Shown in pieces: positions 36,436 to 47,400 of a stretch of 64,000 nucleotides of DNA. A model generated the notes under the pieces. The model saw nothing but the letters and a program-made list of their open reading frames with translations. It searched no databases and was not told the origin of the DNA. This DNA is from Lytechinus variegatus. Lineage: Eukaryota > Echinodermata > Echinoidea > Temnopleuroida > Toxopneustidae. Position numbers and translations under genes: made by a program. The stretch spans positions 5,877,216-5,941,215 of the forward strand of contig NC_054752.1 of NCBI RefSeq assembly GCF_018143015.1, given 5' to 3'. Each line of letters opens with the position of its first letter. Position 1 is the first letter of the stretch.

Positions 36436-36639
36436 TACTGAGATTTCCCTGTGTTTTTGGCAGCCTTGTTGGACTATAAAGCTTTTAGGTCTTTTATTGA
36501 TATATATATTTCCTTTGCTACTTACTTTGGGGACGGTTTTTGGTGAGCACGCAGCAGCTTACCCCCGCCCAACCTCAGTACATCAGTCGCCATCCCATTT
36601 CTTGCCCCGATTTCTTACTTGAGTATTGAAAACATAATA

Positions 36640-36806
36640 AACAATCGACCCCTTCAAGTTCTCATTCTATCCAAGAACGATTTATAAGGATCTGGAACAA
36701 CCTACAGGCTGTCAACACCAAAGGAATGTCCAGTTTCAAGGAGACTGCTCTCCCTGCCATCAAAAATGATGCAGCCCCCTGTTGGATCCTATATGATTTA
36801 AAGTCT
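36640..36806 (+). mobile_element. C-terminal relic of a LINE ORF2
   Basis: Two adjacent frames together give a YPRTI block followed by RIWNNLQAVN, SFKETALPAI and a stop after 36805. The PRT-I-x-WNNLP style ending closes many Jockey/CR1-group LINE reverse transcriptases. The reading frame changes once between the blocks, and nothing upstream remains, so this is an old truncated copy. Confidence 0.5.
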
Positions 36807-36839
36807 TAACTCTAAATAGACTAGGCTATTTCAACGCCT

Positions 36840-37590
36840 AAGAAAACTGGGGGGGGGGGGGGCTGATTCAGCCCCCCTTATGATCTCGGCCGTCAATCGC
36901 GCGATCGCGACGAAAATAGGCAAGTGCGTCACCCATCGCATTATTATATTTACAAAACTATGATATCAAATTCTGCGAAAAATCTCATTTGTCATTAATT
37001 ATGCTAATTTATGGTCAAATCATAAGTTTGCTCTAATTAATGAAATAATGCCCTTTAAATACTAATTTTTGTTTCACATACTCTAGATAGGCATCTGATC
37101 AAATTCATTTTAAAAAAACTTCAACATCACATTTATTTATGTATTCTATTGTTTTCTAAATTTCTTATGTATTTATCTGTTTTTCGACTTTTTGTTTTTG
37201 ATTGTTTTTTTTCAATGGAAATTGTCGGGGACTTTGTTTTGACCATAAAAAAGATGAAATTAATTGATTTTAAGCAGTAAAAGGAAAAAATAATGATACA
37301 TTTATGAATTCGGGCTAAAAACACTATTTGGATTGGATTTGTACACAAATTCACGTTTTTGAGGAATTTTGGGTCTGCATGCACTTACGAAATGTTGCGT
37401 TATTTCGGAACCGCGTACCCGGGGGTCACAATTTTGGTCTCAAAGTTGCAAGAGACTTATAATAAAAGTAAAAAGTCAGCGAGCGACGCGGTCAAAAAAT
37501 TTCAAGCGGCGGATTTATTGCAAAAAAAATGTCCAGGGGGGGGGGGGCGGGCTGAATCAGCCCACTCCCCAAGTCTTTTTAGGGTTAAGC
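36840..37590. mobile_element. ~750-bp poly-G-ended element
   Basis: Poly-G followed by GGGCTGATTCAGCCCCCC (about 36850-36880) at one end and poly-G then GCGGGCTGAATCAGCCCACT (about 37538-37567) at the other. Between them lie AT-rich sequence and GCGATCGCGACG / GCGAGCGACGCGGTC blocks. There is no gene. Confidence 0.5.
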
Positions 37591-37626
37591 TTGGTTTTTA
37601 CTTGCACTGAGCATGTATAGCATGGT

Positions 37627-38034
37627 TTATGTACATACAAAATTGCTATGTCGATTCATCACCATTCCGGCCTGCACTTCATGATGCTCCTTCCAGTGGC
37701 TCACTTTATTCATCATCTCAGTATAGCTTCTGTATGAGAGCTCTGCCATAGGGATTACTACATCAAGTATCAAATTTCCAAAACATATATACATCGCTAT
37801 GTCCAAAATAAGATTCTCTTCTTCTCTGTAAGTACAGGCCACCGTCTGGCGTATTGTCGTGAAGGTGCAATGTATGTACAGTGTCTCAAATAAGGGGTCT
37901 AAAATGGGCAACTGTATTGTTCTGTGGTTGCATGCATGTTGATTTGGAGGAGCCAATTGGTTGAAAAGGACTACTGGAATTTCACATTTCTGCTGAAGGG
38001 GTGTCAAAGTTGCATGAACGGCGTATAGGAACAA
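37627..38034 (-). CDS. Hypothetical 135-codon open frame
   Basis: This is the longest unassigned frame in an otherwise stop-rich intergenic stretch. It starts MFLYAVHATL and has even composition with several Cys and His, and ends MNRHSNFVCT. I recognise no domain, and no signal peptide or clear membrane segment is evident beyond a hydrophobic patch near ICFGNLILDVVIP. It lies between the divergent DUF1295 and carbonyl reductase genes. It could be a single-exon lineage-specific gene, a relic of a mobile element or chance. Confidence 0.25.
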   Translation of the reverse strand: MFLYAVHATLTPLQQKCEIPVVLFNQLAPPNQHACNHRTIQLPILDPLFETLYIHCTFTTIRQTVACTYREEENLILDIAMYICFGNLILDVVIPMAELSYRSYTEMMNKVSHWKEHHEVQAGMVMNRHSNFVCT

Positions 38035-38411
38035 ATCACAAATCGGCGGATAAAAGAGCCGCCGATTAGTTCCTCCGGCCCCGATCGGCTGCCCGGTCCA
38101 ATTTCTATGACACCTTCACAAACTTCGCTTATTATTATTTAGCCATCTTATAAAGGGACGTTCCTTGTAGCTTTAACGTGAGCCAGTGTTTCCACAGATC
38201 CAAAGTAAATTTCCTGAAACTGAATAAAAAATATTCCGAAATTCATAGGCGTTTCCTGGAATTTTCAAGCATGATTTTTTTTTAAATCGGGCAATAATAG
38301 TAATACAGCGAGCCTAAATTAGGCCCATGTGATCCAAATCAAGGAAACATGTGTACTTGGTCTTGGCAACGAAATCCCGACCACGCCCACTACATTATTG
38401 CGACGGGCAAA

Positions 38412-41400
38412 ATGAAAAACTCCCCCATCGAAATGTCTCAGAAAATTGCTCTAGTAAGTATCAATTATGATATATTTTGTTTGATATGAGTGTCGTTCAA
38501 TTATACATTTAGAAGATGAAGTGCTTGGTTTTTGAAATTCCATTTTGATGTTTTTTTATGATTAGATCGTAGCTGCTGCTAACGCTCAACCCGTGAATCA
38601 AATCACGGCTAAGTCTGCTCGCGCTCGTACGTGCATACCGCAGCCTTGGCGTTGTACCCTGATATATGTAGCGGGTGCTGGGTTATGAGTTCCGCCGCCC
38701 AGAGTTGGAGCTCAAGTCTCGATCCCAGAAGCTGAACCCGGGATATTCATGGCGGTATTTTCTAATACAATAGCGGGGGAAAAGTGTTCAGTTGATCTGT
38801 AAACTGTAGTGAAGCTTTTAATGCTCTTTTAAGCAGATGTTAGCAGGCTATGAATCATGATGTACAGAGTCAGAGGGGGATCGATTGAATGGCTCCAGTT
38901 AATTGTAGACTAGGCCTACTGTTTTGTATGATTGGGGGACCTAAAGCTACGCAGTTTGTTTTCAAATGATAAAAACTATGCCAAATTCAATATTTGAACA
39001 AAATATCTTTCACTAATTTGTGGTAAATATTCTAAAGATCATTAACCATAGAAGAAAATATCACAGAACTCACTAATACGAAAATCCCGCTGTGTTTTCC
39101 GAACACCTCTTGATTTCACCGCCCGATGTAAGAGGGGTCCTAAAGCTACGCACTCGATTTATCATGCAAAAAAATAGTATTTCCTGGGCCTCAATTTTTA
39201 AATTATGTTCACATTTTTATAGGATATATGAAATTAAAGTGAATATAACTCCGAAATTCCAAACAGCCATTGGTTTTCTCTGCATCTAGAGATTTATTGC
39301 AGCCTCTGTTAAAAAAAATGAATAGGAATGCAGTCACAGTTCCACACACAGAGTGCGCATTTGCCATTGAAAACTGCATGCGCGATGAGTGGTGCGTAGC
39401 TTTAGGACCCCCTACCATACATGTTACTACTTTTACTAGAGACTGTAGACTGTAGTTTGTCTTTCATTGTCCACCTTAAATTCCCTTGGCCTTGTTTTGG
39501 CAACCTTAACTTAAGTGAATTCTTAATATATTTGAGGCTTTATTTAGAGTTGAGGTTGCCAAAACAACATGTTTTTATCCAACATTGACATTGTTCATCC
39601 CAATTTTAACACTAAAGTCTTACTATCGCATATCTAGTAATGCATTCTTTTATAATCATAGGTTGATAACTTTTTTTTATTTTTTGGGGGGGCTAGCTTG
39701 TCAATGTTTTTCCCTGTGTCCATCCAAAAATTTCAGGTGGGCTCCCCTGATTTTTTTTGCTTCTGCCTCAAATGTTTATAATGTGTCTTAGTATAAAAGG
39801 CTAATGAATGGTACTAATTTTTTGTTCATAAATGTATCGGTATACTATCCACAAGTAACTATAGATTTAGTACATTTCTACTAGCCAGTGGAGGGAACAT
39901 TTTTCAACTTAAAGTCCAAGAATTCGCGCGCGTTACGCATGGGACATTTCAGAGGATTTAATGACCTGCAAAATAGTGTTAATTCACTTTGATAAGATTG
40001 AATACCCTCATGATGGTAGACATCTAAGAGAAGAATAATCATGCAAAAAATGGTGACATATGAAGATGGGCAGTTACGTATGGGACGCAGAAAAAAGAAA
40101 ATTTTTACAACATTTTTTTCAAGTTGAGAGTTCTCTGAAAGTATTTCATTTGACAACTTGTAACTTAGTGTGATAGAAGTCACAATACTCTAGTATATCT
40201 AAGGCAAGTTTCATGTTATAAGCCAAATCCCTTTAATTACAGACTCTAATTGAATAAATTAATGATGTGTTACGTATGGGACAGTTACGTATGGGACATT
40301 TTGTCCCCATAGAGAACGTACAGAATTTCCCCCATAATTCAAAAAATTGAAATAATTTAAAATATGAAAATACAATCTAGTTTCTATCTTGTAAAATGTT
40401 CTATTGAGACATATTTTATATGACTGAAAAGAAAATTAGCCATTTCAGCATTTTTTTTCTTGATTTTCATGGTTTCATGAATTTCTCATGTATTTCTATT
40501 GTTTTTTATTTTTTTCATATTTTTCCCATTTTCACAATTTTTTCACTTCAATCAATTGTTTTCATTAATCAGTATTCATAACAAATCAGTCTTTAAAAAC
40601 TAAAGAAAAAGTAAATTATCACTTTTTAGAGCACTCTTGAAATTTGTTTTTCTCCATTCACTTTGTACACAAATCTCCCCATTGACATTTTGTGTAAATG
40701 TCCCATACGTAACATGTGGTCCCATACGTAAAAATTTTTTAATTTACTTTTAATTAAAAAGCAAACAATATTTTTGAAACTTTTTGGGATATAACATTTT
40801 CATACTTTATAAATTAGAACTTCCCAGAGATGCAACAATACAAGTATTGTATTTTGAGAAATAACTTAAAAAAACATCCTCAAAATGTTACGTATGGGAC
40901 ATTCCATCCTTGGACAAGACCTAATTTGCATAATTAGATGACACCACTTTTTTCCCCAAAAAGTAATAAGATGTTAGGGGGTCCATGTCCCACCTATGAC
41001 TAAATCTCACAAGTTTTGTTTTTATTTTCTATGAGTTTTTACAATTGTCCCATACGTAACGCCCATTTTACCAATTATGCAAATTAGGTGCCCCAAATTA
41101 GCATAAATATGCATACTATCAAATTTTCCTTTATGAAATTTTAAAATTCAACATTTGGGCTTTCTTACCCCACCAAAGATAACTTTTTAAATTAAAGATG
41201 AAATTTTGCCTTCTAGGGTGACCTTTTCTTGGACTTGCCCTTAAAAATGTAGACTTTTAAACTGAATTGAAATAAATTGAATTTCCCAGGTTACTGGAAG
41301 CTCTACAGGCATCGGTCTCGCCGTCGTCCGTGCTCTCTGCCGACTCTTTGGAGAGAAAGGAGCCATATATTTGACCGCCAAGGATGAAAGCCAAGATGGG

Positions 41401-44400
41401 ATGCAGGCCGTTAAACTCTTGAACAGTGAAGGGCTCAGTCCTAGATTCAATCTGCTTGATGTCACTGACGTAGCGAGCATGGAGAAGCTTCGGGATGATA
41501 TAAAGGCCGAGCATGGAGGCTTAGATATTTTGATCAACAATGCAGGAATTGCCTTTAGAGTGAGTAATCAGTTTAAATTTATGATTTTTTTGTGATAAAA
41601 ATTCAACAATTATGTCAATATTACAAGGCCAAAGCCACTTTTTCAGAGGGCATATTAAAGGGCAAAACAAATCCTCAAGGCCAGTCAGAGGGGCAATGAT
41701 GCTAATATCCATCCATGGCTTTAACTATTGATGTCTGACGTTATTGAAGTTAGCATTGTTTTCTATTCATTTGTTATTGTATATATTAATCAGTATTATT
41801 ATAAATTTCTTTATTTTAAATACTATTCATTAGTTATGATAATGTCACCATCATTGTTATTATTAACATGACTATTCATAGCAGACAGTAGTTGTGTGGC
41901 TATTTTTATACAAAGATTTTCAAAGATAAAAAGATTTTACAGGAATGTGATAAAAAGGGCCTGGATCAGAATTTGAGGCTGCCTGGAAAATGTTATCTGG
42001 AATCTGGATGAACTACAACTCTCTCAATACCTCTTCATGAAGTGACAATTAAAAACAAAAGAAATCATAAAGAATTACTGTATATATGTCATGCTGAATT
42101 AGTACTTTGATTGAAAGCCTGTTTTGCTTCCGTCCCTTACAGGGTAATGATGTCCCAATGCCCGAGCAAGCTGAAAGAACGATCCGGACCAACTATCATG
42201 GTGTACGTCTAGTGACCAAAGCTTTCTTGCCAATCATCAGGAATGGTGGAAGGTACCTCGAGCGAAGTTCGTGCAGGCTCCACTCCACTTCACTACCGCT
42301 ACACTACGCTCCGCCTACCCGAACTTTGAGACCGTGAACTCGTTCGGATACTCCCAAGAGACAAAGGTGGGATAAAAAAGTTATTAATTGTAAAAATTAA
42401 AGACCAAAGTATAACAAGAAAGAGAGATAGCTTAATTTCTTACTCTACACCCTTATTTCACTCTGTGTCCATCCTCTGGTTATCCTTCAGAAAATACCAG
42501 AAAGAGTTTGGAAAAATATTCCATGAATCAATGGAATATTTTCCCAAACTCTTGGAATATTTCTGGTATTCTATGAGCCATCCAATATAATATAATTATT
42601 ATTCATACAGACAATTTTAGAGCCCAAATACAAGTGTTATTTTGTTGATGCACTCGACCCACTTAAAAAGTTTGTTGAACTCGCCTAATATTTTTTTCCG
42701 AGGTGACACAATATTGAAAATATTGGACGACTAGAAGGGGAATCCCCGAAATTTGTATGGTAGGGGGTCCTAAAGCTGCGCGGGTCCTAAAGCTACGCAC
42801 CACTCATCACGCGCTCATGCAGTTTTCAATGGCAAATGCGCACTCTGTGTGTGGAACTGTGACTGCAGAGTGATGAACAATTCCTGTTAAATTTTTTCTA
42901 CAGAGGCTGCAGTAAATCTCTAAATGCAGAGAAAACCAACAACTGTTAGGAAGTTTTGAGTTATATTCGCTTTAATTTCATTTTAAGAGAGTCAAAAGGG
43001 GCCTAAGCTTTCGATCCTAGCAGAATCTTCTTCGGAGGCAAAATGACAAACATATAAGGTGGAACAACCATAATATAGACCACAGACATTCAACAGCAAC
43101 ACTGGAACAAGGAGACAAAAGGGGCATTAGTGAGAAGAGATGACCAATCAGGTTAATGAAGGGGATGAAAAAAAAGGAGTAGGCAGACACAAAGGGAAGT
43201 TAGTGTGAGTAAGGCCAAAGAAAGACCTCAAGCCAAGAGGGATTAAGATAATGAGGCAGGCAACATCAAACAGGATCTGGAGCAAAACAGTGATAGAGGG
43301 TATGAGGAAGATATGAATAACAAGAGAATTAGTGAGAGGTGGGTCAAACAGGTAACAAAGAAAGGCATAATAAACTGGTGCATAAGAGTGGGGAAAAAAG
43401 GGAAAAAGAAGGGAACAACTGATAATGTGCAAAAGACAAGTATGTATGATAGAGCATTAAACAAACTTTAAAACATATTTTTTGTGAATGTGAAAAGGTC
43501 TTACCATTTAGAAAGAAGCTCACAGACTACATTGATAGTATTATTCATGAAACAACAGTCTATCCTGATATCAGTTTCATTTTTGGTTTTGATATTGGTG
43601 GCAAACATGATATGTGTATTAATTTCCTATTTTTATGTCTTAAATTCTATATTATGAGATGCAAGTTTCAAGAAATTGATTTAAACTTTCAGGCTTTCAT
43701 AACCTTTGTCAAAGTAAAACAGAAAACAGAATACTATATAGCTGAAAAGAATGATAAGTTGGCACTGCATTTCAAGAAGTGGTCCTTTAATGTAGATTAA
43801 TGCTTATCCTTCACAAAATTATTGTTTTCTCCATATTCTGGAATCTGGATGCCTTTATGTATTTTTTATTTATTGATTAATTTATTTACTTATTTATTTA
43901 TTCTTTATCTTTTTGCTACTGAGAGAATCGTGTTTGTCCTGTGTATGTGTCGTCTTGTCATCAGTTGTGTAGATATTTTGTGTAGATATCTTAAGTACAG
44001 TAGCTATGAAGTTTTGTTGTTATTGTATATATTATTTTGTTTTACAATAAAAACATAAATACAAAAAAAAACAAACTAAGAGAAGAAAGTAAGTGTAAAA
44101 ATAAATCTGTAAGTATAAAAGTATATAAATATATCAAAAATGAAAAAAAATATGTATACAATGGTGTAACTGATATTGTAATCCCTGGGTGTGAGGGGGA
44201 AAAACAGAAGACTATATAGTAGAAAAAAAAACCTGTATATATGGAAGGGAAGCAAATTGCCTAAAAGGGTAAAAGCAAATAAAGAAGCTGATGCTGTATG
44301 AGAGAGGGGGCGTATTGAGAAAAAAATAAATAAACAGAGTAAACATGAAAAAAAGCAAAATAAATAAGTGGTAAATCTAAGAGGTGAAGGGGGAGAAAAA

Positions 44401-47400
44401 AAATTGAATAAATGTTATAATAATTTGAATATATTTTAGAAATTGAGGCACAGGAAATACTATTTTTTGCATGATGATTCGAGTGCGTAGCTTTAGGACC
44501 CCTTCTACATCGGGCGGCAAAATCAAGAGGTGTTTGAAAAACACGACAGGATTTTCGTATTAGTGAGTTTTGTGATATTTTCTACTTGGTTAATGATCTT
44601 TAGAGGGTAGACGACACATTATGTTTGCCACAAATTAGTGAAATATAATTTGTTGAAATATTAAAATTGGGACAGTTTTTATTGTTCGAAAACAAAGTGC
44701 GTAGCTTTAGGTCCCCCCATTATACAGCAGAGTCAGAGTCTCAGGGCGGGAGGGTAAGTTAAAAATTATTTGCTAAAATTCTCTGTAAGAATAATAATCA
44801 TAATACTGGATGTCCCATTTTTCGGTCAATACAAGGAAATATAGGACTCGCTTTGCATAATATTGGACTCGTCTTCGACTCGTCCAATATTTTTGCAAAG
44901 CTCGTCCAATATTTCCTTGTATTAACGTCAAGGCCATCCAATATTATATAAATATTTATGCTGACCTGCGTGTGAGGAATTAGATACTGGCCCAAAATCA
45001 CCAATTTGAGGATAACCGGAGGATGGACACAGTGAAATAAGGGTGTAGAGTAAGAAATAAAGCTATTTTTCTTTCTCGTTATATTTTTTCTATAATTTCT
45101 ATAATAAATAACTTTTTTTATCCCACCTTTGCCTCTTGGAGTATCCGGACGAGTTCACAGTCTCAAAGTTTGTGTAGGTGGAGCGTAGTGGTAGTGAAGT
45201 GGAGTGGAGCCTCCATGAACTTCACTCGAGGTACGTGGAAGGTAATTGTCTCAGCATTTAAGACAAAGCGTCTGACCAAACAGGGGTGTATAAGCATTTT
45301 GCCAAACTTGGCCTAGGATTTAGTCATGAAAAATGTATTAAGGTCCTTAAAGACGACGTACCGCACACCTTACAATTGGTCTGCGACCCGATTTCAGAAT
45401 AAAATGTATTAGAATTCGATGCTAATATTGAGACTTGGAATATCTTACTGTGAAATGTTCTAAATCATCGTAGGAATACCTATGTTCAAATCTGCGACTA
45501 TGCTATCATCCTTCTTAGAATAAAAGTGAATTTAATATCTAGTCCTAATGACGTCATAGCAGTCGTAGGATGGGCTACAATTTGAAACTAACTTGGCCTT
45601 TACTCCGAAATAAATGCTTGCAATTTTTAAAAATGGTTATATTTATTTAGTATTCTTTCAATTAATTGTAACCTCAGATAAAATTATATGATTCATTCAC
45701 ATTTTCAGGAAATGAACAAAATGCGATTTGTTCCAAAATCGGATCGCGAACAGTCGTAAGGTGTGCGGTGGCCTTTAGGGAATATAGACTCATGTATCCA
45801 AATTGGTGTGCCAACTGCCTATACACTTGGTACAAAAACTCACTATGATACACAGTTCATTCCTTTGTCAGTATGGGAAGCCAATATTTCTACCTTGGTA
45901 AAGGTATTCCCAAGGCTTCCATCTGCCTCTCTCCAGATTTGAACAGCACAGACAGTCCTTTCCTCGCATAGCAAGGTGTGGAATAGCCTTGAACATTGAA
46001 GAAGTACTCTCCCGAAAAGCGTACACTGTGTCCTGGAGAGGGTTGTGCTGCATCAGGTGCTGCAAGTGCTTCAGGTGATGTGGTGATCCTGTGGTGGTAT
46101 TCTTGGTGCACTATATACAGTGTGTGGATGGTGCGTGTGTGTCCCTCTTACAGCTTCTTAAGGGGAGGGGGAGGCAACATTTGCTGAATGATTGGCAATG
46201 TTGCTCCCCGGAAGCCAGCTATAGAGGTCGAATTTGCAGCAGCGTTTGGGAGAGTATTCCAAATACGGATGGTTCTTGGGAACATACTGTGGCAGTTCAC
46301 TCTACAAAAAGGCTGGGTGTACTTGAGCTGATGTCCAGTGTGTTGTGAACGTTGTGGACGGGAATTGCTGCTTAACTTAATCTGATGTGGCATGTTGAAT
46401 TAAACAAAACTGTGATGAATTTTGTAGAACATCTCACATTGGCTAAGAAGGCGTCTGTGTTGGAGAGTATCCCAGTGAAGAGTTGACAACATCGATGTTA
46501 CACTGGATTCTCTGCTATAGCTGTGAAGGACAAACCTAGCACCCTGACGCTGAATGTTCTCAATAATGTTTACATCTTTTTGTACGTGAGGATTCCATGC
46601 ACATGAAGCATACTCAAGATGAGGTCTGACAAGTTGGTTGTACGCAATGTCTCTCACTTTCAGGTCACTTTTACCCAATGCTGGACTTATGATTCCAAGA
46701 GTAAGAGCAGCTTTGAAGGATGTCTTCTGTGCATGGGAGTTCCAACTCAAGTTGTTTGTGATGGTCACACCGAGGTATTTACAGGAGGTTGCCGTTGGAA
46801 CAGGTGTGTCACTGATGGTAAAGTTGCAAGCCAAGGGTTGTTGTTTCAATGAGATATGCATGTGGGCACACTTCTTGACATTGAAGGACATATATCCCAC
46901 AGCTTTGCCCAATCCGATATTGTTGAAAGATCTCGCTGGAGAATTGCGTGGTCAGCTCTTGTCTTGACCTTGCAATACAGCACACAGTCATCAGCATCAC
47001 CTGGGGCTTGTTGCCTAAAACTTTTGCCATAAAAAAACCTGCAAAATAAGAAAAAACTCTGGCAAGCAAAATTATGCCATTGACACTTAACAACATATTG
47101 AAATGAATATTGCCAGAGTTTTTCTTTCATGCAGCCTAAAATGCCAGAGACTGATCTCACACATGGTACGATTTTGTTCAACTGAATTGTCCAGCACAAG
47201 CACCAGACACATAAATCAACTGTAATAATAGCCAAGACATGAATATTATTCTTATTATTTTTTTATAATAATGATAATAAATTTTCTATTATCTTTGATT
47301 GAGTATGAAAGCACCTAATGCACATGCTTAATGATGCTTCTCTTATCTTATTCATTCCCTAGGGTTGTGAATCTTGCCAGTAAGGCAGCACCGATGGCAT

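Larger units (their letters stand above)
42757..44724. mobile_element. Interrupted reverse-orientation copy of the CTAAAGCTACGCAC element
   Basis: The left half (42757-42980) and right half (about 44437-44724) together match the uninterrupted copy at 38926-39419, read in the opposite direction. Between them sits a foreign insert of about 1.45 kb. The copy is itself nested in the 42253-45234 transposon, giving three levels of nesting. Confidence 0.78.
42253..45234. mobile_element. ~3-kb DNA transposon inserted on a splice donor (CTCGAG termini)
   Basis: The left end GTACCTCGAGCGAAGTTCG and right end CTTCACTCGAGGTAC are inverted, with pairing continuing for about 230 bp on each side (CCACTCCACTTCACTACC, GAACTCGT-CGGATACTCC, GATGGACACAGTG blocks). 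GTGGAAGG at 42246-42253 and at 45235-45242 is a direct repeat matching an 8-bp target duplication, as in hAT or P-type elements. No transposase of its own is readable; the interior is occupied by other elements. The insertion point coincides with the exon 3 / intron 3 border of the carbonyl reductase gene. Confidence 0.78.
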
